Assembly (NCBI GenBank): GCA_037127315.1
Contig: JBBBDQ010001028.1
Location: 3,145,001 to 3,209,000 of the forward strand
Length of the DNA: 64,000 nt
Origin: Ascarosepion bandense
Taxonomy: Eukaryota; Mollusca; Cephalopoda; Sepiida; Sepiidae
Direction of reading: 5' to 3'
Shown: piece after piece, positions 1-12,506 of the stretch
Layout: each line of letters opens with the position of its first letter
Position numbering within the stretch: the stretch's first letter is position 1
Notes under the pieces: model-generated
Database searches by the model: none
What the model saw: the letters and a program-made list of their open reading frames with translations, nothing else
What the model was told of the DNA's origin: nothing
Made by a program: the position numbers and the translations under genes

Positions 1-404
1 ATGATCTTTAGTTTTCTTCAGATTGTTTTGCTGTAAAGATTAAATAAATTCGATGAGAAAACACATTCTAGTATTACGCCTCTTTCTGTGTTTATGTACT
101 TGATTCATATTCCATCCGTATACAGGTGGTTCGACTATTCTAATATTTTTAATAAGATAAATCCAGTTTTCTTGTGAGTTCAAATTTATATTTGGGTCGA
201 TTCTTAACAAATACTTTTGCGGGAAGTAGAAGACGGATGAAATCAATGAAATCACTTTCGCGTTTCATTGAAGTATGTGTTTGAGAGAAGGTTTACAATA
301 TTCCCTTCAAGTTATGGACCTTCTTTTAGTTCGAAAGAACATACAAAGTATCGATCACTGAAAATACTGAGTGCTAGATATTTGTGTAGACTAGCAAGCA
401 TTAG
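1..404. other. Unassigned AT-rich DNA
   Basis: I see no gene, RNA or repeat family here. The minus-strand ORF at 40-255 has no recognisable motif and normal noncoding composition. Confidence 0.5.
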
Positions 405-690
405 TATTTGGGTTGTAGTGTAACGAATATCGGCCCGGAATGAGAAATCGGAGAGCCGAGTTCGAATTCCAGCCGAATTCGTTTCATTCACTTGCTCACA
501 AATATCCTTGGGAAAGGCATTAATCCATCTTTTCTCCAAGAAAGATTCGGTTCTATAGCCTTGGTTGGCTACCAGTCTACCGCAGGAAAATATGACAACT
601 TACTGCGGAGAAAATCTTCTGCCTAGTCAGCCATGTCTCGAATGAGACATGACTACCCAAGCGAATATGGCAATTCACTGTCTGACTGAG
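405..690 (+). mobile_element. tRNA-like SINE, family A, copy 1
   Basis: The head has a pol III B-box-like GTTCGAATTCC at about 470. After it comes a conserved body (ATATCCTTGGGAAAGGCATTAAT near 501) and a 3' part with GAGACATGACTACCCAAGCG. The same order and wording recur at 20926-21212 and, on the other strand, at 22640-22925, so this is a dispersed family and not a unique gene. The minus ORF at 312-539 is only the antisense of this SINE. The tRNA-derived class is inferred from the B box and an A-box-like GTAGTG...ATATCGG stretch upstream. Confidence 0.8.
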
Positions 691-699
691 CTGGCACTT

Positions 700-1735
700 A
701 TTGTCCTTGAACTCTACCAGGAAGATAATAGTTGAAGGGAAGCCGCCTATTGTGATCGTTTTGAGAATGTTCTTTAAGCTTACTGTTTGTATTAAGTAAA
801 AAATATAAAAAGTGAAAGAAAATTATATTTATTGTTATAAATTCGGACGTGAGTGTAGTGTAACTATTACTGTTGCGTAAATGCCGAATTCGCAAACCGA
901 ATTCACATTTGAATTAATCCCTTATTCTTATAGCTATGAGTTAAATAGTAGAGTAAACTGGCCCCTCCATCTTTGGGTGGCCAGCGGACTAAAATATAAA
1001 CAATTCTAAATTTTAAACTGCGGAGAATACAAATTCACTATGTTTCCCAATAGTTGTCAGAACTATCAAGACAGTCCTGATCACTGAAGCCTGATTGAAC
1101 ATGACATTGAATAAAAATGGTAAATTCAGAAAAATTATATATTGTTTTAGGGAGGAATATGTCACATAATAAATGTAGTTATTAAATTCATCCTGGCATA
1201 TAACTTCACATTATAAATAATTATCTTGAATTTTTATTATATGTGACTAATTTAAAAAAAAAAACTTTTGGAAATTTTTATAACCGATATTGATAACAAT
1301 AACTGTGTGATGATATTATTCATGATGACATGTTTAGCAGCATACACTTCATTATTAACAGCACGGTTTCTGCTCTTTACATCGATAATAGAACTGAAAC
1401 AATGGTCCGATGCAGAGAGTGGAAGAATGAACGCTTTGAATCAGAATTTAGACAAATCAAATCACGGTATTGTTAAATTCAACGAAAATATAAAAATACT
1501 TTCATAGACTTGTTAGGACTGGATTATCAGCGATAGCCAGTATAGACATGCATATTTATTTGTATGAATGAAAGGTTCGATACAATCCTCGCTAATACAA
1601 CAACAATGTGTTCTTTACCTTTTCTTCACTTTTTAATAAATGATCAATAACTATTCAATCACTAACACAGCGACTACTGCTATTATTATATATTACAGGA
1701 TAAAACCTGTATTTACTTTAGTAACAACAAAAAAT
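700..1735. other. Unassigned AT-rich DNA
   Basis: No protein family or RNA is recognised. The plus ORF at 1268-1507 (79 codons) has a hydrophobic stretch but no homology I can name and no exon context. A short GC-rich hairpin (CTGGCC...GGCCAG) lies near 958-985. Confidence 0.4.
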
Positions 1736-1736
1736 T

Positions 1737-1772
<36 letters not shown>

Positions 1773-1798
1773 ATAATAATAATAATAATAATAATAAT
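1736..1798. repeat. Compound trinucleotide microsatellite (TAC)n-(TAA)n
   Basis: About 12 TAC units run directly into about 9 TAA units. Confidence 0.95.
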
Positions 1799-2854
1799 GT
1801 TTATGAATGAGAATACTAGGAAAGTATCCTCACTGGGTGTCAAGGGTGTTTTGTAAAGGTTGAAAGATGGTTATGCCAATGCTATATAGGAGCTACATTT
1901 AAATACTTGGGAAAACCCTCACTCCAATCAACCTGGATTATCCGACATGGCTTTTATGAAAACCAGTTCCATATCGGCCACATTTGGCTGAAATGAATGT
2001 ACCTGGCGTACCCTTATAACAGTGCTATGATAGATATATTCGACATTGTATATTTGTTGGTATGCAACTCTCTCGCTCAATAATAATAATAATAATAATA
2101 AGGGCTGACTAAAAAAGAAAGTGTAATAATAATGAAGGAACATTTGACAATTACTGATAAGACGATGAGCTTAAAAGAAGTTAGCCTTGCAGGTCATTAC
2201 TTTCAATTTTAAACGTAACTAAATTAATTTACATGACGCTTCATTTCAAATCACTTCAATATTCGACTCACTGATAAATTCGACGGAATAGTAAGTTTAC
2301 AGTATGCTCTGTGACTCTGGCCTTCTGAAAGATTAACTTGATAAACAAGTATTATTAAATCATGTTATTTTTATCTAAAACTGTTATTTCTAAAATAAAT
2401 TTCTAAATAAGTAAACCTTTGGTTGAATACCCGGATAAGATCCAGAAATACGACAAACGGATTGAAACTGGATTCTTCATGAGGATAATGACTCCTCTTT
2501 ATGGCGTACTAATATCTACATCGTAAGTAAAATAGTAAGTAAATAATAAGTAATATTTTATTTACATTAGTAAGTAAAATATATCAAAAAAGAAAAACTA
2601 TTTATGTTTTTAATTGATAAACAGGTACACTTTCTCCACTTTAAAACTTTCTCGTTGTATAAAGAATAAATAATTTAGACATTCTTCGGGAAATCTGTTA
2701 TTGACTTATGCCTGAATATAACTAACTCTGACGGCAGTAGTTTTTTCTTTTTTTTTACACTAGAATTCCTTCAGTTCAAGTCTTGAGAGTTGGTAGAAAT
2801 TTACTGTTAAATGCTAATGATGAATCTGATAGGAACGCAAGAAGATGTGGAGGA
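1799..2854. other. Unassigned AT-rich DNA
   Basis: Contains a short (AAT)n run near 2080-2102. The overlapping minus ORF at 1928-2143 owes its leucine run to that microsatellite. No gene is recognised. Confidence 0.4.
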
Positions 2855-2998
2855 AAATGACCATTATGAGGATAAATGAAGACTGTCCCTTGATTTGAAG
2901 AGGTTAAGATTGTAGTTCATGGAAGCATATACACGGGAGTATGTTCCACAAAGTGGCAGTTCTTGTGAAAAGAAGATGTCTGGGGGAATTTTATAAGA
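2855..2998 (+). repeat. Unclassified dispersed repeat, copy 1 of an inverted pair
   Basis: This segment (key words GAAGAGGTTAAGATTGTAGTT and CACAAAGTGGCAGTTCTT) is matched by the reverse complement of 5970-6112 with only scattered differences. No coding motif is convincing in either copy. It is probably a fragment of a transposon I cannot name. Confidence 0.75.
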
Positions 2999-4010
2999 CG
3001 GATTTATTCTGTGTATGACACTCATTGATTTCTGAACAGAATGATAGTATATATCGAATGAATAGATCTTTATAATGATCTTATTCTCATTACTCTTAAT
3101 CAAAAGTATATTTTGTCTTCAATATACGGAATTATGATTTATTCTGAAGTTACACCAGTAAATTAAGGTATCTCATTTGTAGTGAGCTAATATCCTGAGG
3201 GAATGAAAAGCTTTAAAACAATTGGTCTAGAGAATTAAAGGCAAAAAAACATATACATGAAATGACTTCATTAACTCGAATATATAAAAAATAGTAATCA
3301 AAAGTTATTTAGATTTAAATTAGATTGAACAGAAAAGGGGAGATAAATACGTACTGTAAGTAACAAAAAGAAGAGACTTTCTTAATTGTCCATCTCGTGT
3401 TCTTTTAATTTTATCTCACTATGGAGAATAAATTTTAAAGAATTTTGACAGTGTGAAATATCTTACTTATTGGAAAAAATATTTTGCCTATACAAAATTA
3501 AACCAAACTAAACAAAAAACAAAAGTGGTATAAAATATTTAGTAGAACACTCGCACACAATATCTTTAATATATTTGCCAAACAGATATTAAAAATTTGA
3601 TGTACGATATTTCTTTCTCTTTTTTTCTGATTAGGAATCATGCTTTGTTTAAATTTAATTTCTGTCCCTTTCGTTTGAATTTATGCTGTGTCGTTTGAAG
3701 TATTTAATTGCCTATCCACGAAAAACAGAATGTGGCACAAGGCCTTTTTAATGTGGGTAATCCAAGCCATAGAGCCCGGCCAAAGATGTGTCGTCTACTA
3801 ATGACGAAAGCCCAAAAGTGTTACTTATAAAGGAAGAAAACAAGCACAAAATCGATCTCACCTCTTCGACTTTTTATTAGAACAAATTTCCAACGTTTTT
3901 ATAGTAAATAAAATTGTAGATGTTATTCTTCTAAAGCGTATCGGAATGAATTGAGACTAGCAAACGAGAATCTGTTCGTTTCAGATTTCTGAAATTTATT
4001 TGTTCGACTT
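2999..4010. other. Unassigned AT-rich DNA
   Basis: No recognisable gene, RNA or repeat. Confidence 0.4.
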
Positions 4011-4102
4011 CCAACGCATACACACACGCGCACGCGCTCACGCGCGTACACACACTCAAATACTCACACACACATACTCACACACACGCACATGCACATG
4101 GA
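4011..4102. repeat. CA/CG-rich simple repeat
   Basis: Degenerate CACACACGCGCACGC-type tract with CACTCA variants. Confidence 0.85.
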
Positions 4103-4330
4103 ATCATACAAATGGAATAAGAATCGGAATCTGACAGAATGATAGGATAAAGAACAAAGAGAAAACTTATCTAACATCAGGGAATGAAATATAAAGACAA
4201 AAGTAATTTTTGTATTTATTCTGGTATTGTTTGATTTCCCTTAGTTAATCATGCTCTACATGCATTTGATTTGTTAAGTAACGTTAGTATAATTTATGGC
4301 GTTCTAAAATCTATTTCATATATGTTAAAT

Positions 4331-4333
4331 AAT

Positions 4334-4394
<61 letters not shown>
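4331..4394. repeat. Compound microsatellite (CA)n-(TA)n-(TG)n
   Basis: CA, TA and TG runs follow in order, so the tract is self-complementary and could extrude a hairpin. Confidence 0.95.
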
Positions 4395-5969
4395 GAGCTG
4401 CTGTATTTTCATGAGCTTAAAATATTTGTCTTTTCATCGTTGATATCACTAAAAAAAGTCGAATTCACGCACTATGAAAATAATGATAACTTCTCATCCT
4501 AGAAATCAGGCACAAATTTTACAACTGGTTTCAATTGGCGATACCTTACTAAATCATAACCTGAAAATTCACAGATATCTTCTCAGCTAAGCGATGCTGT
4601 GTATATCTAAGATGCAGACAACTTTCGGAGACCGATGGTAAGTGAGCTTCTCTAATCAGGTTGATTTACACCTGCGTCAGATTAAGTTAATCTCATTAAA
4701 CAGTTAAAATCTGCTAACTGCAGAGATATGGGTAATTGGCTAAACTATCAGATAATTCTTATGTGTAATAAGTTTAATTTCCCTTATGCGCTTTTTAATA
4801 TGACATTTCGTCCGACTCACCTAAGTTTACTATCCCTACCTGCACCTGTTGCGGACGCCTGCTAAAACAGATTTCGGTTTGTTCAACATCCATAGACCCA
4901 ACCTGGAGTTTATACTGTAACTATACTGAGAGTATCTTAGTTACAATTTCTGGAAGAGAGTGAATAATCTGGTGTGATCAATAGTTGGAATAAGGCCTGC
5001 ACACTCAATCGTGGCTACGATGGCTTCTGATTTCGTGCATCAAAGGCTTCCGAAGAGTTTCAACTACCCAATTTAAGTCAAAAGACTAGGGCCAACCTGC
5101 CGTATGGTTTACCGTGCACTTTTTATCGGTGCTGCACGACAGGAAAGTCTCCCCAAGCCGATCTTATCAAGGTTTCATTCTTTTGTCAAATCGACAATGT
5201 CAAAATTCAAACACATTTCTCGTATTCAGCGCGCTAACGTTCTGACCACTAGGTCACTATTAAACTTAGTAAATATCGATGAAATGTTTTAGCTACAGTG
5301 TGTTAGATAATTACACTATTCTCACAACCTGTAGCTACAGCAGTGAATTTGATTCTCATTGGGTGTTCTTTCATAATTATGGCCCTGAGCCAAACGTAAG
5401 ATCTACTTGTAAATAAAAAGTTAAGCAGTATATTGCCAATTACCCGGTAACATTTAATAACGATTCACATATTAACAAAATCATTCGTACATATAATCAA
5501 ACACATTTCTCAACGTCATCAAATGATTTTAAGCGGGGATTGGTCATAGACAAAATTCAGCGAGTTAATATCATTTAATTGACAATTTGATTAGTGAAAA
5601 ATCTCTATATGTTTCAGAGCATAATTTCATAATTCGGATATCGTAATTGTTTAATTAAATTTCAAATTTCCATAAATTCTTACACAGCGAGACGAAGTTA
5701 AAAACGGCATCTTGCTGCTATATCTGAGCTGAGGCTGATCAGTCCTCACTTTTCAGCCTTAATAGATTTTCAAAATACTTTACGCTGTCTTCTGGGGCAA
5801 GACATATTTTTTACTCTGCTGCCGCTTTCCCACTGATGCAATATTGCAAGCTTGGTGCAAGTCTATTGACATTTCCATAGCAATCTTCATATGAGATTTA
5901 TTCTTTAGTTCCACCAGTTCAAACCTATTTTTACACTGAGTTTACTCACCTCCATTTCTCCTGTGTTCC
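4395..5969. other. Unassigned DNA
   Basis: No protein family is recognised. The plus ORF at 5104-5292 is short and without motif. A near-palindrome around TGATCAG sits at about 5731-5748. Confidence 0.35.
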
Positions 5970-6112
5970 ATATAGAATAAGAAAACTCGTCCAGACAGCT
6001 TCTTTTGAAAAGAACTGCCACTTTGTGAAACATACTTACGCGTATGTGCTTCCTTTAACTACAATCTTAACCTCTTCTAGTCAAGGTCAGTTTTTATTTA
6101 TCCTCCTTATCT
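5970..6112 (-). repeat. Unclassified dispersed repeat, copy 2 of an inverted pair
   Basis: Reverse-complement counterpart of 2855-2998, about 3.1 kb away. Similarity seems to fade into the flanking GAAGATTATGAAGAT-like region. Confidence 0.75.
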
Positions 6113-7663
6113 TCATAATCTTCATTTTGCTCTTGTTATGGAAACAAGAAAGTTATATTTAAAATGACACAAAATATTGAGAAAATTTCACTTGAATAGG
6201 AAAAGTTTGATTCTGGATACACTGCATATATTTTTACGATTTTAATATTTCTTATCTTCAATTATGAGCAAAATTATAAGTATATATGATGACTGTTGTC
6301 TAAATTGATGACAAACTGGTCAGGAAACTGAATCAATTATAAAAGCTAGTCACTCAAAAGTCACAAATGAGAGACCACTTTATGAATTAAACTTTGCTTC
6401 GCTTCATTTTAAAAGCAACGACAATAGAGAAACTCATAAGTAAAATGCTTGCAATAATGGGACATCTTTATGTCAAAACGCCAAATAAGATCAAAGATTA
6501 TACAAAGGAAAATATTCTGATTAAAAAGCAAACAGGAGCACAAAAGTCTGCATAATCTATCGAATAATAAAAATACTTCATTAAAACATCAGAAAACAGT
6601 CACAATAGCCGATGCAGACGCGCGAAAATTCAGAACCTGACCAGGGATGAATCTTTTGACAAACGACCCACGTGTAAGCTCTTGGTTAAGTTGCATAAGC
6701 TATTGTTTAATCGAAATGTTCTACCTATCTTTTATCGTCTTTAGCCGTGTAATTTTTCACGTGTGATACCTGTGATAAGTACCCCGTTGACATTTGCCAA
6801 CAGTCAGGATGATTAACGGCTTAATACAAAGTCGCCACTGGCCATCGAGCAGCGACACGTACATCGGTCGATTGGACATAATCCAGTTTAACGTTGGACG
6901 TAAGAACAACGGCCAACTTCAGACACAGTTGTTCTAAAAACCAAAAGAGAAAAGAAAGAGAGCAAGGAGAGGATTAGATAGATCTTTCTGTTCAATGATA
7001 GATTACAAGAAAAACAAAAAACTATAAATGACATTGCTAGCAAATGATGCTTAATAAGTTAGTTTATTAAGATGACTTGTGACAGACTAAGTTTTAAAAA
7101 AAACCTTATTTAGTAAGAGTATCGAATTATGCCTTTAATCCTAAGTTAGTGAAATCGAGCCGTCCTTGTGTGTCTATATTTTCAACCAGCTTCAGATTAA
7201 CTAATAGTTACGATGAAAGATAAGTAATATAGCGCTATAGAAAATTAAGTTTTACAAGGTATTTTAATGAATTCATTTATTACTGGACACGATTATTTAT
7301 AGCATTTTTACCAGGATATAATAAATGTATTTTCCTGTTATGGAGAGGATCCTTTGCCGCTCAGTGATTTTTAGTTACACAGACGTTTGGACATTTAATT
7401 TGGATCCTCGTAAATGCGGTTCTGTTCCTAATGTGATTATACATTATTTATTTATAAAAAGTATTAACGTATTCAATTGTTTGTATAAACAAGAAGTCAT
7501 AAGGGTTGCATTTTATTTGGAAATATAATTTAAAAGTAGGAAAAATGAAAGAAATGACGACAAAAACGTAAAGGTATTTTTTACTTATAAAATCAATTAT
7601 TAAAATAGTTCATTACTTAAAAAAATAACTTTTTAAAACAGACAAGTATGAACAAAGTAATGT
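6113..7663. other. Unassigned DNA
   Basis: No recognisable gene, RNA or repeat. The plus ORF at 7325-7528 has no motif. Confidence 0.35.
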
Positions 7664-7664
7664 G

Positions 7665-7717
<53 letters not shown>

Positions 7718-7832
7718 ATGCATTCGACGTACTATAAATCTTAATCATCAAATATTAACGGTTTTCAATTTATATATCTATATATATATATATCTATATA
7801 TATATATATCTATATATATATATATATATATT
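7664..7832. repeat. (ATCT)n followed by (TA)n/(TATC) tracts
   Basis: About 13 ATCT units at 7664-7717, a 50-base spacer, then interrupted TA runs at 7772-7832. Confidence 0.95.
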
Positions 7833-7835
7833 ATT

Positions 7836-8045
7836 TATTCATAAATTATAACATGGATATGTTACAATATCACTACAAAAGTAGCCATTTTGTTTCGACA
7901 CTTTTGTGTGATGTGATAGTTCTTAAATGAATGGTTTAAAAGACTGAAAACGAGCATGACCCCTTTAATCAGGGACGTATTATTGTATATACAATGTGAA
8001 CCAATCAGAGTAAAGCAACTTCTCATTTGGAAAATATGCGGGCAG
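7836..8045 (+). repeat. Dispersed repeat R1, copy 1
   Basis: Begins with a TTCATAAATTATAACATGGA-like stretch and contains CACTACAAAAGTAGCCATTT. It is repeated at 11525-11636 and, more diverged, at 44668-44885, always on the same strand and always next to TA-rich DNA. Two of the three copies abut Penelope-like elements, so it may be part of a PLE terminal region. It could equally be an independent non-autonomous element. Confidence 0.8.
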
Positions 8046-8395
8046 GCTTAAGGTTAATTTTGGTGGGTATTATTATTAAGATTTCATTGAAGTCAGATTA
8101 TTATTATTTTTAATTAATACTTATATCTACTTTGTTCTTGTTGCTAAAATTATAATACAATAATAGTATACACACTTGTATGTATTTTACACTGACTACG
8201 CGCACACAGACACATATACGCACGCGACGGCCGTGACATATAAATCTTCAGATGAACTAGATAGATAAGGCGATGTTCATGAAATTGATACTCTTTAGCC
8301 AGGTCAGCGAGTCAAAAGAAAACATCGCACCGCACTGAGATGAGATACATATATAGGCAGATTTATGTTGTTGGACAACCGGGGCCCTAACTGGA

Positions 8396-8462
8396 GTACG
8401 CACACGTATACACGCGGACACACGTCCAGCGGTTGGGATACATACATGCACACACACTTACC

Positions 8463-8506
<44 letters not shown>

Positions 8507-8587
8507 AATACACATACACACACACACACATATATATGTATATATATATACATACATATATATATATACATACACACACATACATAC

Positions 8588-8627
<40 letters not shown>

Positions 8628-8760
8628 GCACACATACATATATAAGCATACACCCACATACACATACACGTATGCACATATACACGTACTCGCACGCGTG
8701 TGCGCGCACATACATGCACACATACACACACATGTACATATACTCATATACAGCATCAGC
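8396..8760. repeat. Large compound microsatellite (CA/TA/CATA)n
   Basis: A 365-base purine-pyrimidine alternating block of CACA, TATA and CATA runs. All six-frame ORFs here (for example 8304-8784) are read-throughs of the repeat and not genes. Confidence 0.95.
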
Positions 8761-8884
8761 AAATAGCCCTGAACAGCTGTCCATAGGGGGGTCTATAATA
8801 TTTTGAATTCATATTTTAGTTACTACAGTTTGTTAGACGATCGAAAGGCGTGAGACCTGATACAACATCTGTCTTACTATCAAA

Positions 8885-9010
8885 TGTTCATACATGCATA
8901 CATACAACACACATACATACATATATATATGAATAAACATATGTACACGAGCACACACATATATACCCGCACAAGAGCATACGTACATCCGTGCCAGATA
9001 TACATACATA
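8885..9010. repeat. CATA/CACA-rich simple repeat
   Basis: Degenerate CATA and CACA units. The ORFs on both strands are repeat artefacts. Confidence 0.85.
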
Positions 9011-9224
9011 ACCCAACAAGTAAAGTGAATACACGTACATCGATGTCGGGTGGAGTACCGCACGCCCGCACATCCCGCTGATCAGTATCAGACCGAACGG
9101 CTGGCATAGATCGTATGCCACATGGCAAATCGAAACACCCCCCAAAGATCATCCGGAACGCCCAGCCCGAACAGAAGCGCCCACCAAGCCGGCAGTTTGG
9201 AGTATCCTCTTTAGTTTTTTATCA

Positions 9225-11510
9225 CTATAACCAGGACTTTAATGTAAATGCTGAGCTATGCTTACAGTGGACTGTGAGCTCATTTCTCTGGTTTAACAGT
9301 TTAACCTTGTCCACAAATTTGATGATTTCTATTTTTTCATTGAGACAAAGGTAGCAAGGTGCATGTAGGGAGTTGCAGGTTCGGGCCCTTGCGAGGATTT
9401 TCCATTTAACCGTGGGTGTTTTATTTTTTCCTTTAGACACCAGTAGTATTTTGATAATGAAGTATTGTATTTATACGAATTATTATTGAAAGATAGTGTG
9501 TGTTGATACCAGCGAGTTTTGAACGAGTTTTTAGTGGAACCTATGTAGAACTTTATAGTTTTGGATTCTCAATCGTGGAAACGGTGCAGAGATAAACTAT
9601 GGAGTCAACCAGACAGTTGTTATGTAGAGGGCAATCTTTAGGTTTTCTACAGTTACAATCCTTGGTGTTAGTTCCTGTGTCCTTGGTGCAATTTCTTTGA
9701 GCATTGTGATTTACAATGTTGTTTTTTTTGTTATAATATTTATTGAGGATTTTTTTGTGTTTTTTAATAATTTTTTCCAGGTTATCACTGCAGCTGTAGC
9801 TTAACTTAAGTGTATTATTGTTAAATATTTTGCTAAGAGGATTAGTTTTTGGAAAGTGTTTGCCGACTAAGCTTAAGAATTTATGTCCTAATTTAGTTTT
9901 ATGCATCAAATTGTAGGGAGGGCTAAACCATATGATTTTTCTAGATTTTTTTTTCTTCGTGCTATTAGTATTGTTAGTAGGGTTTCTGTATTTTATGTTA
10001 GCATTCTTATAGCCGCTGTTTCTAAGTGCAGAATTATAAAATTTACTATGTTTATCAAAAATTACTTTGCTAAATGAGTTGTTGCTGAGTCTAGATTCAC
10101 TAGAGGATGGCATATGTTTAATGACTGATGGGGGATGGTTAGAATTAGGGTTTAAGTATTTTGGGTTGGAGTTGGCCTTCATGTAAAGTTGGAAAGAATA
10201 GTTATTAAGGTGGAGATTAACATCCAAGAAGTCTACTTGTTTAATATTGGTGGTAATTTCTGCTTTAAGCCCTAAACTCTTTAATTCTCTGTGTATAATC
10301 CTCCTAATACGATCTAACTTAATTTTAGTGGAACCTCTGACAACCATTAAACCATCGTCTCTATATAAACCTATACTATCCGTATTTATGTCCTCGTAAG
10401 CGGTTAAATTGTAGAGAATAAATAGTCCTATAAGATCAGAGGCTTCTGCCAAGTCTAGGGAACCCATTGCTATGTCAAAATATTCATCAGATGTCTTTTT
10501 AGTCCATTGTTCATCATTATAGATTAGAACAGGACTTCTACATTTTAGAATAATATCATTTCGCCAGTAGAAATATCGGAGTACTCTTTGGCGAATTCCA
10601 AAGCCAAGGTAAAGAGGTCCTTAGAAATGGATGGGTAAAATTCCATAATGTCAAATTAGATAAAGGTACAGTTACCTTTATTCTGGATGGTTTTAAACCA
10701 CTTGATGACATCTGTGGTATTAATCCATTGCATGAGTCCGATGATACATTTAATAGATCTGTTGATCCTTTCTAGAATTGTTTTACTAATTTTGCCAACT
10801 TCCGTTCTTGTGGGGTTAATCAAACTTGTAGATGGTTTTGCTCTGAAGTCTGGTTTATGGTCCTTTAATAAAACATATGCCTGTTTTGTTTGTAACTTAC
10901 TGACTCGGTCGCTAATGTATAGTTTATGATTATGATTAATTTACCGACTTGGTTAATGTTATCAACCAGACTGAAAGTGGTAGTATCTATTTTTTGTAGT
11001 TTTTGGTTAAGGTGTTTTTAACTAGGTTGTCGTAATCCTTGGAGCATATTTTGTAAAAGCTTGCGGTTTTATCCGATTTAACGTAGACAACATCGCATTT
11101 CTTTATGCTCTTAACAATATTATCCAGATGCTTTTGGAAGGAGTTCTTCCTCTTATAGAAGGTTAATCCATTCACGATTTACATCAGGTCATTTTCGAAT
11201 CCAGAGAGTCCTTCAATAATCGGTGCCGTTTTCATTTTTCTTGATGATGCATTTGGTTCTTTTCGAGAAGAAAGAAATGGGCTTTCCATCTCATTCTTCT
11301 TATTAGGCCTTCGGTATGTAGAACCAACTTGGCGAAATAATCCCGTTTGTTATGGGAATGTTTTTTAAAGATATTTCGAAATTTATCTTTTCCATTATAA
11401 AAATAGGGTAGATAGTGCTCAACTATAGAAGGAGCTGATATCCAAGTATTTTTGGAATAATATTCCTTGTCCAAAGAAACACTATTTTTAAAAAAGTGCT
11501 CAATACAAAA
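9225..11510 (-). mobile_element. Penelope-like element 1 (RT + GIY-YIG), degenerate
   Basis: Read on the minus strand, this is a PLE polyprotein broken into frames: 11474-11232, 11175-10987, about 10930-10470, 10467-9553 and about 9550-9225. The middle part has an RT segment with DIMEFYPSISKDLF, then MGSLDLAEA and the catalytic box GLYRDDGL (both Asp present), then FLDVNL. A cysteine cluster (CNC, CPL, C) follows. The GIY-YIG endonuclease ends the protein: SIVY closes one frame and YIGSTKNSFKTRW appears in another, about 9545-9500, then KILARARTC. PLEs use RT with a GIY-YIG nuclease to retrotranspose. At least three frame changes and a stop near 10662 make this copy inactive. Its 5' end abuts repeat R1. 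Confidence 0.9.
9553..10467 (-). pseudogene. PLE 1 RT palm to zinc-cluster fragment (304 codons)
   Basis: Longest open piece of PLE 1. The YRDDGL active site is at residues 35-40 and FLDV at about 82. A lysine/asparagine-rich linker (about 150-250) follows, and then a CxC-x5-CPL-x3-C cluster near the C terminus that immediately precedes the first strand of the GIY-YIG fold. The frame closes within that nuclease domain and the rest continues in another frame downstream, so a frameshift splits the endonuclease. The ATG is internal to the RT domain and is not a natural start. Confidence 0.85.
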
Positions 11511-11524
11511 GTAGAGCTAATATT

Positions 11525-11636
11525 ATATATTCATAAATTATGACATGGATATGTTACAATATCACTACAAAAGTAGCCATTTTGCTTCGACACTTTTGTG
11601 TCTTGTCAAGTGATGTGATAGTGATGTGATGTGATG
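11525..11636 (+). repeat. Dispersed repeat R1, copy 2
   Basis: Near-identical to the first 80 bases of the copy at 7836, extended by a (GTGAT)n-like end. It lies at the 5' edge of PLE 1 and may be its untranslated or terminal-repeat sequence. Confidence 0.8.
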
Positions 11637-11637
11637 T

Positions 11638-11900
11638 TATATATATATATATATATATATATATACTAGCAGTATAGCCCGGCGTTGTTCGGGTGTAATG
11701 AAAGCTTTAAAACTAATCCATGGTCTTGGAGTTCAGACTCTTTGAACGTTGACACGAAAGACTAAAAAGCAATAATTGTTTCCAGTTAAAGCGAAACCGT
11801 AGACTGAAAGAAAAATGAATGGATGTAAGTCAAATTTTGATTTCATATTATTTTTTACATCTTTTACATGATCTTGTCATCATATAACTTTTTTCTTCTA
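11638..11900. repeat. (TA)n tract followed by a CCCGG...CGGG motif segment
   Basis: A (TA)n run ends at about 11666. ACTAGCAGTATAGCCCGGCG and TTGTTCGGGT follow, giving a small GC stem. The remainder to 11900 is unassigned. This motif next to TA looks like the end of a repeat element, but I cannot name it. Confidence 0.5.
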
Positions 11901-12505
11901 TAACTACTATCACTACTAGAACTATCATTACCGCTACTAATAGAACTACTATTATTTCACCTCTGCTTGTACGACTAGAACCACTACGGCTACTACTAGT
12001 ACCCAATTATTGATACTACTAGAACTACGACTGCTGATACTACTAGAACTACTCCTACACCTACTAATACAGCTACTAGAACTACTACTAATACAGCTAT
12101 TGATACTACTTCTACTAGAACTAGTACGGATAGTACTACGAGTACTAATGCTGTTACTACTAGTACTACAATTGTTACTACTACTAGAACTACGAATGCT
12201 GCTGTTACTAGAACTACTACAACTAGTAGTACACCTACTGCTACAATTACTAGAATTACTACTACAACTACTGCTAGTACCACTAGAACTACTACGACTA
12301 TTACTACTAGTATTATTGTTACTACTTATAGTACAATATTGTTACTACTACTAGAACAATGATTTCTGCTATTACTAAAACTACTACTACTATCACATTA
12401 CTTACTGACAAAACTACTAATACTGCTACTACTAGCAAAACTACTACGAACAGTACTACTATTACTAGTAGTACTACAATTATTACTACTAATAGAACTA
12501 CTATA
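11901..12505. repeat. Degenerate ACT/AGA minisatellite
   Basis: Six hundred bases of imperfect ACTACTAGAACTAC-like units. The leucine-rich plus ORF (12010-12354) and the valine-rich minus ORF (11996-12283) are translations of the repeat. A related tract lies at 15826-16110. Confidence 0.9.
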
Positions 12506-12506
12506 G

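Noticed and set aside
1268..1507. 79-codon plus ORF with a hydrophobic segment
   Set aside because: No known motif, no splice context, length expected by chance.
4620..5290. Possible Gypsy-like or host coding region around 5104-5292
   Set aside because: No RT, protease or integrase motif in any frame.
8257..8784. Several overlapping ORFs up to 152 codons on both strands
   Set aside because: They are Tyr/Ile/Val/Cys or Thr/His read-throughs of CA/TA/CATA microsatellites.
11996..12354. Leu-rich and Val-rich ORFs that look like membrane proteins
   Set aside because: Both strands of the ACT minisatellite are open. Composition comes from the repeat.
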